In this document: positions 1 through 8,794 of the stretch, piece after piece
Layout: each line of letters starts with the position of its first letter
Position numbering within the stretch: position 1 is the first letter of the stretch
NCBI RefSeq assembly: GCF_002563775.1
Contig: NZ_PDJO01000001.1
Coordinates: forward strand, 3,226,501 to 3,290,500
Source of the DNA: Thioclava sp. ES.031
GTDB lineage: Bacteria; Pseudomonadota; Alphaproteobacteria; Rhodobacterales; Rhodobacteraceae
Direction of reading: 5' to 3'
DNA: 64,000 nucleotides
The notes under the pieces: model-generated
Seen by the model: the letters and a program-made list of their open reading frames with translations, nothing else
Databases searched by the model: none
What the model was told of the DNA's origin: nothing
Made by a program: the position numbers and the translations under genes

Positions 1-103
1 CACACAGCCGCTCGAGAAAGCGCACCCAGCCAGCCTTTCCCGCCTCACTCGCCGCCGCGAAGAGCGCGTTGATCAACAGTGTGTTCTCGGACTGACCCAA
101 CAT
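1..103 (-). CDS. N-terminal fragment of an unidentified protein (cut by window edge)
   Basis: Reading leftwards from an ATG at 103 the frame stays open to the window edge and begins MLGQSENTLLINALFAAASE, a composition typical of a real soluble protein start. It is divergent from cysD, with about 90 bases and a G/C palindrome between them. No clear Shine-Dalgarno sequence precedes the ATG. The plus strand also has a short open frame here that stops at base 103, so the coding strand is not certain. I do not recognise the family. Confidence 0.4.
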   Translation of the reverse strand, partial: MLGQSENTLLINALFAAASEAGKAGWVRFLERLC

Positions 104-114
104 AAGCCGTATTT

Positions 115-132
115 ACCCCCCATTTGGGGGGT
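115..132. promoter_or_regulatory. Perfect palindrome between the divergent partial gene and cysD
   Basis: An 8-bp inverted repeat with a 2-base centre, ACCCCCCA-TT-TGGGGGGT, lies about 60 bases before the cysD start. It could be an operator for the sulfate-assimilation operon or an RNA hairpin in its leader. I do not know a regulator with this exact site. Confidence 0.35.
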
Positions 133-192
133 TATCCAGCAAAACCCGAGGCCTATATCTTGGAAAACCGCGTTCAGACAGAGACCTCCCTC

Positions 193-1095
193 ATGAACAA
201 GACCCTGACTCACCTGCAGCGGCTCGAAGCCGAGAGCATTCACATCCTGCGCGAAGTCGTGGCCGAAGCCGATAATCCGGTCATGCTCTATTCCGTCGGC
301 AAGGACAGCGCGGTGATGCTGCATCTCGCGAAAAAAGCCTTCTACCCGTCGCCGCCGCCCTTCCCGCTGATGCATGTCGACACGACGTGGAAATTCCAGG
401 CGATGTATAACCTGCGCGACAAGGCCGCGAAGGATGCGGGCATGGAGCTGATCGTGCATCAGAACCCCGAGGCGAAGGCCAAGGGGATCAACCCGTTCGA
501 TCACGGCTCGCTGCATACCGACATGTGGAAGACCGAAGGGCTGAAACAGGCGCTGGACAAGCACGGCTTCGACGTGGCCTTCGGCGGTGCGCGCCGCGAC
601 GAGGAGAAATCCCGCGCGAAGGAACGCGTCTTCTCGTTCCGCTCGGCCAATCACCGCTGGGATCCGAAGAACCAGCGCCCCGAGCTTTGGCGTCTCTACA
701 ACGCCAAGAAGGCCAAGGGCGAGAGCGTCCGCGTCTTCCCGATCTCGAACTGGACCGAGCTGGACATCTGGCAATACATCCACCTTGAAGGGATCGAGAT
801 CGTCCCGCTCTATTTCTCGGCCCCGCGCCCGACGGTGGAACGCGACGGACTGATCCTGATGGTGGACGACGACCGTTTCCCGCTGCGCGACGGCGAGAAG
901 CCGGTGACGCGCTCGGTCCGCTTCCGCACGCTGGGCTGCTACCCGCTGACCGGGGCCGTCGAGAGCGACGCGCAGACCCTGCCGGAAGTCATTCAGGAAA
1001 TGCTGCTGACCACCACCTCCGAGCGTCAGGGCCGCGCGATCGACCACGATCAGAGCGCCTCGATGGAGAAGAAGAAACAGGAAGGCTACTTCTGA
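193..1095 (+). CDS. cysD: Sulfate adenylyltransferase subunit 2 (CysD)
   Basis: Small subunit of ATP sulfurylase, which with the CysN GTPase makes adenosine 5'-phosphosulfate from sulfate and ATP in the cytoplasm. The 300-residue length matches the roughly 302 usual for CysD. The PP-loop ATP-pyrophosphatase signature SVGKDSAV lies near residue 36, followed by family blocks such as HVDTTWKF and [11 protein letters not shown]. The start chosen is [20 protein letters not shown], because the CysD family begins here; the frame is open upstream but that part does not look conserved. cysNC follows 58 bases downstream, forming a cysD-cysNC operon. No cysH or sulfate transporter gene is in the window. 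Confidence 0.97.
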   Translation: MNKTLTHLQRLEAESIHILREVVAEADNPVMLYSVGKDSAVMLHLAKKAFYPSPPPFPLMHVDTTWKFQAMYNLRDKAAKDAGMELIVHQNPEAKAKGINPFDHGSLHTDMWKTEGLKQALDKHGFDVAFGGARRDEEKSRAKERVFSFRSANHRWDPKNQRPELWRLYNAKKAKGESVRVFPISNWTELDIWQYIHLEGIEIVPLYFSAPRPTVERDGLILMVDDDRFPLRDGEKPVTRSVRFRTLGCYPLTGAVESDAQTLPEVIQEMLLTTTSERQGRAIDHDQSASMEKKKQEGYF

Positions 1096-1153
1096 GCCTT
1101 CCCCTCCCGAGCCGCACGCGCGCCCTCATTTCCACCCTATCAGGTGAGCCGAC

Positions 1154-3061
1154 ATGACGACCAACGATCCGATCTACAAGACCGACGCGCTGATCGCGCA
1201 GGATATCGACGCCTATCTCGAGGCGCATCAACACAAGACCATGCTGCGCTTCATCACCTGCGGCTCGGTCGATGACGGGAAATCGACGCTGATCGGGCGG
1301 CTGCTCTATGACAGCAAGATGATCTTCGAGGATCAGCTGGCAGCCCTTGAGGCCGATAGCAAGCGCGTCGGCACCCAAGGCCAGGAGATCGACTTCGCGC
1401 TGCTGGTCGACGGTCTCGCCGCCGAGCGCGAACAGGGCATCACCATCGACGTGGCCTACCGCTTCTTCGCAACCGAGAAGCGCAAGTTCATCGTCGCGGA
1501 CACCCCCGGCCACGAGCAATATACCCGCAACATGGTCACCGGTGCCTCGACCGCCGATCTGGCCGTGATCCTGATCGACGCGCGCAAAGGCGTGCTGACC
1601 CAGACGCGGCGCCACTCCTATCTCGTCCACCAGCTTGGCATCCGCCATATCGTGCTGGCCGTGAACAAGATGGACCTCGTCGATTACGATCAGGCGACCT
1701 TCGACGAGATCGTGGCCGATTACAAAACCTTCGCCGACAGCATCGGTATCGAAGGCTTCACCCCGATCCCGATCTCGGGTTTCAAGGGCGACAACATCAC
1801 CGGCCCGAGCGAGAACACCCCTTGGTACAAGGGCCCCTCGCTGCTGCCCTACCTCGAAGCGGTCGAAGTGGACGTGACCTCCGATCAGGAGCGCCCCTTC
1901 CGGATGCCGGTGCAATGGGTGAACCGCCCGAACCTCGATTTCCGCGGCTTCTCCGGGCTGATCGCCTCGGGCACCGTGAAACCGGGCGACGAGGTCCGTG
2001 TGCTGCCCTCGGGAAAAACCTCGACGGTCGCGCGGATCGTCAGCCTCGAAGGCGACCGCGACATGGCGGTGGCAGGCGAATCCACGACGATCACGCTCGC
2101 CGACGAGATCGACTGCTCGCGCGGTCAGGTCATCGTCGCCGCGAAAGAGCCGCTGGAGGTCGCCGATCAGTTCGAATCCACAATCGTCTGGATGGACGAG
2201 ACCGAACTGGTGCCGGGCCGCGCCTATTGGCTGAAGATCGGCACGCAGACGGTTTCGGCGACCGTCCACGAGCCGAAATACGAGGTGAACGTCAACACGC
2301 AGGAGCATCTGGCGACGAAAACGCTGGACCTGAACGCGATCGGCGTGGCCAACATCACCACCGACCGCGAGATCCCCTTCGCGCCCTATGGCGAGAACCG
2401 CGATCTGGGCGGGTTCATCCTGATCGACAAGATGACCAACCAGACGGCGGCTGCGGGGATGATCAACTTCGCGCTGCGCCGGGCTCAGAACATCCACTGG
2501 CAGGCGACCGATATCGGGCGCGAGCATCATGCCAACATGAAGCACCAGAAACCCGCCGTGGTCTGGCTGACGGGTCTCTCGGGCTCGGGCAAATCCACGA
2601 TCGCCAATATCGTCGAGAAGAAGCTGGCGCGGATGAACCGCCACACCTTCCTGCTCGATGGCGACAACGTGCGCCATGGCCTGAACAAGGATCTGGGCTT
2701 CACCGAGGCCGACCGCGTGGAGAACATCCGCCGCGTCGGCGAGGTCGCGAAGCTGATGACCGATGCGGGCCTGATCGTGGTCACGGCCTTCATCTCGCCC
2801 TTCCGCTCCGAGCGCGACATGGTCCGCGCGATGATGCAGCCGGGCGAATTCCTCGAAGTCTTCGTGGACACGCCGCTGGAAGTGGCCGAGGCGCGCGACG
2901 TGAAAGGGCTTTATGCCAAGGCACGCGCCGGTCAGCTGAAGAACTTCACCGGCATCGACTCGCCCTATGAGGCGCCCGAGAACGCCGAGATGCGGATCGA
3001 CACCACCGCGATCAGCCCCGAGGAAGCGGCCGATCTGATCATCGAGCGGCTCATTCCGTAA
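1154..3061 (+). CDS. cysNC: Bifunctional sulfate adenylyltransferase subunit 1 / adenylylsulfate kinase (CysNC)
   Basis: Fusion of the ATP-sulfurylase GTPase subunit with APS kinase, so one polypeptide with CysD converts sulfate to APS and then to PAPS. The 635 residues hold an EF-Tu-like GTPase with P-loop GSVDDGKS at 37-44, then DTPGHEQY and NKMD, beta-barrel domains to about residue 455, and an APS-kinase domain with a second P-loop GLSGSGKS at 474-481 and the FISPFRSER block. This NodQ-type architecture is common in alphaproteobacteria. PAPS can feed reductive assimilation or sulfotransfer; nothing in the window says which. A strong terminator follows. Confidence 0.97.
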   Translation: MTTNDPIYKTDALIAQDIDAYLEAHQHKTMLRFITCGSVDDGKSTLIGRLLYDSKMIFEDQLAALEADSKRVGTQGQEIDFALLVDGLAAEREQGITIDVAYRFFATEKRKFIVADTPGHEQYTRNMVTGASTADLAVILIDARKGVLTQTRRHSYLVHQLGIRHIVLAVNKMDLVDYDQATFDEIVADYKTFADSIGIEGFTPIPISGFKGDNITGPSENTPWYKGPSLLPYLEAVEVDVTSDQERPFRMPVQWVNRPNLDFRGFSGLIASGTVKPGDEVRVLPSGKTSTVARIVSLEGDRDMAVAGESTTITLADEIDCSRGQVIVAAKEPLEVADQFESTIVWMDETELVPGRAYWLKIGTQTVSATVHEPKYEVNVNTQEHLATKTLDLNAIGVANITTDREIPFAPYGENRDLGGFILIDKMTNQTAAAGMINFALRRAQNIHWQATDIGREHHANMKHQKPAVVWLTGLSGSGKSTIANIVEKKLARMNRHTFLLDGDNVRHGLNKDLGFTEADRVENIRRVGEVAKLMTDAGLIVVTAFISPFRSERDMVRAMMQPGEFLEVFVDTPLEVAEARDVKGLYAKARAGQLKNFTGIDSPYEAPENAEMRIDTTAISPEEAADLIIERLIP

Positions 3062-3092
3062 GCGGTTACATCCACCGCCCCAAATCACACGA

Positions 3093-3131
3093 ACGTGCGG
3101 CCCTCCCGGGGGCCGCACGTTTTCGTTTTGG
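3093..3131 (+). terminator. Rho-independent terminator of cysD-cysNC
   Basis: Perfect 11-bp stem (3093-3103 pairing with 3110-3120, ACGTGCGGCCC) with a 6-base loop, followed by TTTTCGTTTT. It starts 31 bases after the cysNC stop. Confidence 0.9.
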
Positions 3132-3195
3132 CCTTGACCTCGCTCGGGGGCGCGCCCCAACCTGCGCGAGATAACGCCAGCAGAAAGAAGCCCGA

Positions 3196-4380
3196 ATGCC
3201 GATCGAAAACGTGCACTTCAGCGAACTCGAATACTCCCGCCGGATCGCGCTCGTGCGTGCGGCGATGGCGCAACGCGAGATCGACATTCTCTTCATCACC
3301 AACCCCTCGAACCAGTTCTGGCTGACGGGCTATGACGGCTGGTCCTTCTACACCCATCAGGGGGTGATCCTGCCGATGGAAGGCGCGCCCTACTGGTGGG
3401 GGCGCTTCATGGATGCCAATGGCGCGCGCCGCACCGTCTGGATGGAGGAGGAGAACATCCTTCATTACAACGACGCGATGGTGCAATCCGACATCATGCA
3501 CCCGATGGAAGACCTCGCCTCGCACCTGCGGATCATGGGCTACGGCAAGGCCCGGATCGGTGTCGAGATGGAGACCTATTTCTACACCGCGAAGGCGCAT
3601 GCGACGCTCTATGAAGGGCTGCCCGAGGCCACACTGCTCGACGCCTCGGTGCTGGTGAACTGGCAGCGCCTGATCAAATCCGACGAGGAGCTGCGCTTCA
3701 TGCGCCGCGCCGCGCGGATTTCCGAACTGGTGATCGAACGCGCGATGGAACTGGCCGAGCCGGGGCTGCGCAAGCACGATCTAGTGGGCGAGCTCTATCG
3801 TACCGCCGTGCAGGGCGAGGAAGACAGCTGGGGCGATTACCCGGCCATCGTGCCGATGCTGCCCTCGGGCCCCGACGCCTCCGCGCCGCACCTGACATGG
3901 AACGGCGAGGCGCTGAAGGCGGGCGAGGCGACCTTCGTCGAACAATCGGGCTGCTACCGCCGCTATCACGCGCCGCTCTGCCGCACCGTGTTCCTCGGCA
4001 AACCGCCGCAACACATGATCGACGCGTCCGAGGCCCTGACCGAAGGGCTGAACGCAGGGATCGAGGTCGCCCGCGCCGGCAACCGCGCCTGCGACATCGC
4101 GCGCGCGCTGAATGTAGAACTCGCCAAGGTCGGCATCGAACGGCCCAACCGCGCGGGCTATGCGGTGGGCTGCTCCTACCCGCCGGATTGGGGCGAGCAC
4201 ACCGTCTCGATCCGCGACACCGACGAGACGATCCTGGAGCCCGGCATGACCTTCCACTTCATGCCCGGCCTCTGGATGGATCATTGGGGGATGGAGACGA
4301 CGGAAACCATCGTGATCACCGAGGACGGCCCCGCCCTGCCCCTGTGCAATGTCGAGCGCAAACTGTTCATCAAGGACTGA
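3196..4380 (+). CDS. doeA: Ectoine hydrolase-like M24 family metallohydrolase (DoeA/EutD type)
   Basis: 394-residue protein of the creatinase/aminopeptidase P fold. It resembles ectoine hydrolase DoeA/EutD in length (about 390-400) and in blocks such as NQFWLTGYDGWSFYTHQGV, PYWWGRFMDANG and the C-terminal MTFHFMPGLWMDHWGMETTE. DoeA opens the ectoine ring to N-acetyl-diaminobutyrate. The usual neighbours of an ectoine catabolic operon (uehABC or teaABC transporter, doeB, asnC-type regulator, doeCD) are absent here. The next gene, only 4 bases away, is an ArgE-type deacetylase that could act on the N-acetyl product. That pairing is an inference; other M24 amidohydrolase substrates remain possible. 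Confidence 0.8.
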   Translation: MPIENVHFSELEYSRRIALVRAAMAQREIDILFITNPSNQFWLTGYDGWSFYTHQGVILPMEGAPYWWGRFMDANGARRTVWMEEENILHYNDAMVQSDIMHPMEDLASHLRIMGYGKARIGVEMETYFYTAKAHATLYEGLPEATLLDASVLVNWQRLIKSDEELRFMRRAARISELVIERAMELAEPGLRKHDLVGELYRTAVQGEEDSWGDYPAIVPMLPSGPDASAPHLTWNGEALKAGEATFVEQSGCYRRYHAPLCRTVFLGKPPQHMIDASEALTEGLNAGIEVARAGNRACDIARALNVELAKVGIERPNRAGYAVGCSYPPDWGEHTVSIRDTDETILEPGMTFHFMPGLWMDHWGMETTETIVITEDGPALPLCNVERKLFIKD

Positions 4381-4384
4381 GCCC

Positions 4385-5539
4385 ATGCGGATCGACACCA
4401 CCCGCGCGATCCTCTCGGACCTGATCGCCTACCCGACGATTTCGACCGACAGCAATCTGCCGATCATCCACTATATCGCGGACCGGCTGGAAACCGTCGG
4501 CGCGGCAGTGGAGGTGATGATCGACGAGAGCGGCCACAAGGCGAACCTCTTCGCGACACTGGGCGCGCCGCGCGACGGCGGGCTGGTGCTGTCGGGCCAT
4601 TCGGACGTGGTGCCGGTCACCGATCAGGACTGGACCGGCGATCCGTTCGACATGACCGAGCGCGACGGCAAGCTCTACGGGCGCGGTGCCTGCGACATGA
4701 AAGGGTTCATCGCGGCCTGTCTCGGCTCGCTCGACCTCTTGGCCGAGGCCGCGAAAACCCGCCCGATCCATTTCGCCTTCACCCATGACGAGGAGGTCGG
4801 CTGTCTGGGCGCGCAGGAACTGGTGAAGCTGCTCGCGAAACGCCCGGTCAAACCCGCGCTTTGCATCATCGGCGAGCCGACCTCGATGCAGGTCTTCGAC
4901 GGCAACAAGGGCTGCTGCGAATATACCGTGCGCTTCGAGGGTCTGCCGGGTCACAGCTCCGCCCCCGAGAAGGGCGTGAACGCGGTCGAATACGCGGTGC
5001 GCTACATCAACCGCCTGTTCGAGCTGCGCGCCGAACTTGTCAAACGCTGCCCCGAAGGCTCGCGCTTCGACCCGCCGCAGACGACGCTCAACGTGGGCGC
5101 GCTGAAAGGCGGCATCTCGCATAACGTGATCGCGCCCCGTGCCGAACTGGCCTGGGAAATGCGCCCGATCAACGCCGCCGACATGGAGTTCGTCAAAGGC
5201 GAGATCGCGAGCTACGTCGAAGACACGCTGCTGCCCGAGATGCGTGCCATCGCGCCAGAGGCCGGGATCGCTACCGAGACCATCGGCGAGGTCGTGGGGC
5301 TCGAGCCGATGGACGACAATGCCGCGCGCGATCTGGTCTTCGCTCTGACGGGTCAGAACCATGCAGGCTGCGTCGCCTTCAACACCGAGGCCGGGCTGTT
5401 CCAGTCGCTCGGGATGGATGCGGTGATCTGCGGGCCCGGCTCGATCGAGCAGGCCCACAAGGCCGACGAATTCGTCTCGCTCGAGCAGATGGATCAGGCG
5501 CTGACGATGCTGGGAAGGCTCGCCAGCGCCCGAACCTGA
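4385..5539 (+). CDS. argE: Acetylornithine deacetylase-like M20 metallopeptidase (ArgE family)
   Basis: 384-residue M20 deacetylase. Metal ligands are visible: H72 and D74 in SGHSDVVPV, D104 in GACDMKG, and the E136-E137 pair in HDEEVGC, followed by the dimerisation block GLPGHSSAP. The start at 4385 lies 4 bases after the doeA-like stop, with AAGGA just upstream inside that gene, so the two are probably translationally coupled. The family makes ornithine from N-acetylornithine. Here the partner suggests deacetylation of N-acetyl-diaminobutyrate, replacing the DoeB used elsewhere, but arginine metabolism cannot be excluded. It converges on bhcA, with 6 bases between the stops. Confidence 0.85.
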   Translation: MRIDTTRAILSDLIAYPTISTDSNLPIIHYIADRLETVGAAVEVMIDESGHKANLFATLGAPRDGGLVLSGHSDVVPVTDQDWTGDPFDMTERDGKLYGRGACDMKGFIAACLGSLDLLAEAAKTRPIHFAFTHDEEVGCLGAQELVKLLAKRPVKPALCIIGEPTSMQVFDGNKGCCEYTVRFEGLPGHSSAPEKGVNAVEYAVRYINRLFELRAELVKRCPEGSRFDPPQTTLNVGALKGGISHNVIAPRAELAWEMRPINAADMEFVKGEIASYVEDTLLPEMRAIAPEAGIATETIGEVVGLEPMDDNAARDLVFALTGQNHAGCVAFNTEAGLFQSLGMDAVICGPGSIEQAHKADEFVSLEQMDQALTMLGRLASART

Positions 5540-5545
5540 CCGCTC

Positions 5546-6739
5546 TTACGCGGCGGCTTGTCGCACAGGGGTGGCGGCGGTCTCGCGGTAATGCGCCTGG
5601 GCTGCGGCAACCCCGCTGCCCAGCTCCACCGGCAGGCCGAGATCGACCATCGCCATCTCGGCCGTGGCCAGCCCCGAGAGCGCCATCACATCGGTCATCA
5701 GACCCAGATGCCCGATGCGGAAGACCTTGCCCGCGACATCGCCCAGCCCGCCCCCGAAGGCCACGCCATAGGTGTTGAGCGCCTGCGCCACGATCCGGCT
5801 CGCGTCGAACCCGTCCGGCGCACGCACCGCGCTGACGCTGTTGGAGTAGAGATCGGGCGAGACGGCGCAAAGCTCCATCCCCCAGGCCGCCACCGAACGG
5901 CGCACGCCTTCCGCGATCCGGGCATGGCGGGCGAAGACATTGCCCAGCCCTTCCTCCAGCAGCATGTCGCAGGACGCTTTCAACCCGTTCAGCATCCCCA
6001 CCGGCGGCGTGTAGGGATAACCGTTGGCCGCGTAGCCCGTGCGCATGTCGCGAATGTCGAAGAAGCAACGCGGCAGCTTCGCGCCCTCGACCGCCTCCAG
6101 CGCCTTTTGCGAGAACCCGGTGATGGCGAGGCCCGGCGGCAGCATGAAGCCTTTCTGGCTGCCGGTGACGGCCACATCGACGCCCCAGTCATCCATCCGG
6201 AACTCCATCGACCCGATCGAGCTGACGCCATCCACGAAGAACAGCGCCGGATGCCCCGCCGCATCCATCGCGCGCCGGATGCCCGCGACATCCGAGGTCA
6301 CGCCGGTTGCGGTCTCGTTATGAGTGGCGAGCACCGCCTTGATCTGGTGGCCCGTATCGGCGCCGAGGATGTCTGCGAAGCGCTCGACCGGGATGCCCTC
6401 GCCCCAGGCCACACTGACCACCTCGACCTCCAGCCCGTAGCGCTGGCACATGTCGATCCATTTATGGCTGAACATCCCATTGCGGCAGGCCAGAACCTTG
6501 TCGCCGGGCGAGAGCGTATTGGTGATCGCCGTCTCCCAGCCCCCGCTGCCGGTCGCGGGGAAGACGAAGGCCTCGCCCGTGGTCGTCTTGAGCACCTTCT
6601 TCACACCGTCCAGCGCCGGGTGGATGATATCGGCGAAACCGGGGCTGCGGTGATCCATCGTCGGAATATCGACGGCTTTGCGCAACGTCTCGGGGATGTT
6701 GGTCGGGCCCGGAATGAAAACGGGATTGAGATGGATCAT
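5546..6739 (-). CDS. bhcA: Aspartate/serine-glyoxylate aminotransferase, BhcA-like
   Basis: Class V, fold-type I PLP aminotransferase of 397 residues. The PLP lysine is K196 in VTGSQKGFMLPPG, preceded by D170 in FFVDGVSSIGSM. The N-terminus NPVFIPGPTNIPETLRKAVD and the C-terminal LGSGVAAAQAHYRET look like BhcA, the L-aspartate:glyoxylate aminotransferase of the beta-hydroxyaspartate cycle, which makes glycine and oxaloacetate. The ATG at 6739 is chosen because GGAGGAGG precedes it; the frame runs 31 codons further but without conservation. A divergent IclR-type regulator matches the bhcR-bhcA arrangement, but bhcB, bhcC and bhcD are not here. A plain serine-glyoxylate aminotransferase is the alternative. 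Confidence 0.8.
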   Translation of the reverse strand: MIHLNPVFIPGPTNIPETLRKAVDIPTMDHRSPGFADIIHPALDGVKKVLKTTTGEAFVFPATGSGGWETAITNTLSPGDKVLACRNGMFSHKWIDMCQRYGLEVEVVSVAWGEGIPVERFADILGADTGHQIKAVLATHNETATGVTSDVAGIRRAMDAAGHPALFFVDGVSSIGSMEFRMDDWGVDVAVTGSQKGFMLPPGLAITGFSQKALEAVEGAKLPRCFFDIRDMRTGYAANGYPYTPPVGMLNGLKASCDMLLEEGLGNVFARHARIAEGVRRSVAAWGMELCAVSPDLYSNSVSAVRAPDGFDASRIVAQALNTYGVAFGGGLGDVAGKVFRIGHLGLMTDVMALSGLATAEMAMVDLGLPVELGSGVAAAQAHYRETAATPVRQAAA

Positions 6740-6862
6740 GACGCCTCCTCCATGTGTCGGAAGCGTTTCTACCATGGCGGGGCTGACGCAGAAATTTTTA
6801 CGGATCGTGGGCGTTTGCGCCGCATCAGCCAAGAATTCGGAGGGAATTCAGGGCTTTGAGTT

Positions 6863-6902
6863 TTTCATACAGTGAAATTAGATTTTGTTTTATACTGTGT
6901 AA
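6863..6902. promoter_or_regulatory. Candidate IclR-type operator in the bhcA-bhcR intergenic region
   Basis: A perfect palindrome TTTCATACAGTGAAA (6863-6877, 5-bp arms, 5-base centre) is followed 12 bases on by an imperfect palindrome TTATACTGTGTAA (6890-6902). The two share an ACAGT/ACTGT core in opposite orientations. The AT-rich stretch sits just upstream of the regulator start and inside the shared promoter region. IclR proteins commonly bind about 15-bp palindromes; binding by this regulator is inferred. Confidence 0.5.
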
Positions 6903-6935
6903 GATATTTCTTTTTGCCACTCAGAGGTGCGCCCG

Positions 6936-7736
6936 ATGACCATGCCCCGCCGGAAGGGCCGCCCGAAAGGCTTCAACACGGACCCCGCGCAGGGCACGAT
7001 CCTCGCGCTGGACCGGGCGCTCGACGTGCTGGACCTGCTGGCGCGGCATGGCGGGCTGTCTCTGAGCGCCATCGCGCGCGAGCTGGACCAGTCTCCGGCG
7101 ACGATGCACCGGGTTCTGGCCACGTTGCATGCCCGCGATTTCGTGGAGCCCGATGCGCAGGACTGGCATATCGGCCCGGCAGCCTTCCGCATCGGCTCGG
7201 CCTTCCTGCGCCGCACCAATGTGTTCGAGCGCGCGCGGCCGCTGATGCAGGATCTGATGCGCTCGACCGGGGAGACGTCAAATCTGGGCGTGGAGCGCGC
7301 GGGACAGGTGCTGTTCACCGGGCAGGTGGAGACGCATGATCCGATCCGGGCGTTCTTCCCGCCAGGCACGGTCGCTCCGCTGCACGCGTCGGGCATCGGC
7401 AAGGCGCTTCTGAGCACCTATGCCCCGGATCGGCTCGACCAACTCCTCGCAGAGTACGACTTCACGCGGTTCAATGACCGCACGATCGGCGATGCGCCGA
7501 CGCTGCGTGCCGAACTGGCGCGGGTCACGGCGCGGGGCTACGCGGTGGACGATGAAGAACGTACGCTGGGCATGCGCTGCATCGCCGCGCCGATTTTCGA
7601 CGCGCATGGCGACGCGGTGGCGGGGATTTCGGTCTCCGGTCCCGTGCAGCGAATTCCCGATAGCCGCCTGCCCGCCCTCGGGCACGCGGTCGCTCAGGCG
7701 GCGAAAGCGATCAGCCACCGGATCGGGGCGGCTTAA
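6936..7736 (+). CDS. bhcR: IclR family transcriptional regulator, BhcR-like
   Basis: 266 residues with an N-terminal winged helix (about residues 24-80, ALDVLDLLARHGGLSLSAIA then SPATMHRVLATL) and a C-terminal IclR effector domain with GKALLSTY and GMRCIAAPIFD. It is divergent from bhcA. In Paracoccus the IclR protein BhcR controls the bhc genes and senses glyoxylate, and the same role is inferred here. The ATG at 6936 is preferred over a GTG nine bases upstream and an ATG six bases downstream because AGAGG lies about nine bases before it. Its end overlaps the convergent ugpC stop by 4 bases. Confidence 0.85.
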   Translation: MTMPRRKGRPKGFNTDPAQGTILALDRALDVLDLLARHGGLSLSAIARELDQSPATMHRVLATLHARDFVEPDAQDWHIGPAAFRIGSAFLRRTNVFERARPLMQDLMRSTGETSNLGVERAGQVLFTGQVETHDPIRAFFPPGTVAPLHASGIGKALLSTYAPDRLDQLLAEYDFTRFNDRTIGDAPTLRAELARVTARGYAVDDEERTLGMRCIAAPIFDAHGDAVAGISVSGPVQRIPDSRLPALGHAVAQAAKAISHRIGAA

Positions 7737-8785
7737 TTCAGCCGCTGACCGGTTTTCGGATCGAAGAGATGCAGGTCCTCGGCATTCACCGAGAGCCGCA
7801 CCTGCCCCGCCGCCTGCTTCTCCATATGCACGCCCGGCAGCGCCGCCGTCATTGCCTCGCCGCGCCCTTCGAGCGTGCCGTGCAGGAGCGTATTCGCCCC
7901 CAGCGGCTCGGACAGGGTAACATTCAGCGTCAGCGGCCCGTTACCGTCGGGATGCAGGTGTTCGGGCCGAATCCCGAGACTGACGGGGCGATCGGGCAGA
8001 TCGGTCGGGCCGAGCGTGACATGGCCCAGCATCACCTGACCGCCGCGCACCTCGGCATCGAGAATGTTCATCGACGGGCTGCCGATGAATTGCGCGGCGA
8101 AGATCGTCACGGGGCGCTCATAGACTTCGAGCGGCGTGCCGATCTGCTCGGCCACGCCGCCATTCATCACGATCATCCGGTCGGCCATGGTCATCGCCTC
8201 GACCTGATCGTGGGTCACATAAAGCGCGGTCACGCCCAGCTTGCGCTGCAGCTCGCGGATCTCGACGCGCATCTGCACCCGCAGCTTGGCGTCGAGGTTC
8301 GACAGCGGCTCGTCGAACAGGAAGACCGACGGCTCGCGCACGATGGCGCGGCCCATCGCCACCCGCTGCCGCTGCCCGCCGGACAGTTCGCGCGGCTTGC
8401 GCTCGAGATAGTCCGACAGCTGCAACAGCTTCGCCGCCTCATCGACGCGGCGCTTGATCTCGGACTTCGCCATGCCCGCGATCTTCAGCCCGTAGCCCAT
8501 GTTCTGGCGCACCGACATATGCGGGTAGAGCGCGTAGTTCTGGAACACCATCGCGATGTCGCGGTCCATCGGCTCGCGCTCGTTCACGCGGGCTTCGCCG
8601 ATGCGGATTTCGCCCTCGGAGATGCTCTCCAGCCCCGCGACCATGCGCAGAAGCGTCGATTTCCCGCAGCCCGACGGACCGACGATGACGATGAATTCGC
8701 CATCCTGAATGTCGATCGAGACCCCGTGCAGAACCTCGGTCTTGCCAAAGCGTTTCTTGATGTTTTCGAGTTCAACGGTCGCCAT
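7733..8785 (-). CDS. ugpC: sn-glycerol-3-phosphate ABC importer, ATP-binding protein (UgpC)
   Basis: 350-residue ATPase of the MalK/UgpC subfamily. Walker A GPSGCGKST at 36-44, the signature LSGGQRQRV, Walker B FLFDEPLSNLDAK and the switch histidine in VTHDQ are present, and a C-terminal MalK-type regulatory domain (about 235-350) contains GIRPEHLH. It energises uptake through UgpAE at the cytoplasmic face. Last gene of ugpBAEC, 9 bases after ugpE. Confidence 0.93.
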   Translation of the reverse strand: MATVELENIKKRFGKTEVLHGVSIDIQDGEFIVIVGPSGCGKSTLLRMVAGLESISEGEIRIGEARVNEREPMDRDIAMVFQNYALYPHMSVRQNMGYGLKIAGMAKSEIKRRVDEAAKLLQLSDYLERKPRELSGGQRQRVAMGRAIVREPSVFLFDEPLSNLDAKLRVQMRVEIRELQRKLGVTALYVTHDQVEAMTMADRMIVMNGGVAEQIGTPLEVYERPVTIFAAQFIGSPSMNILDAEVRGGQVMLGHVTLGPTDLPDRPVSLGIRPEHLHPDGNGPLTLNVTLSEPLGANTLLHGTLEGRGEAMTAALPGVHMEKQAAGQVRLSVNAEDLHLFDPKTGQRLN

Positions 8786-8794
8786 TGTCTGCCC

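Noticed and set aside
3196..5539. Complete ectoine catabolic operon
   Set aside because: Only the hydrolase-like gene and an ArgE-type deacetylase are present; transporter, doeB, doeC, doeD and the usual regulators are absent.
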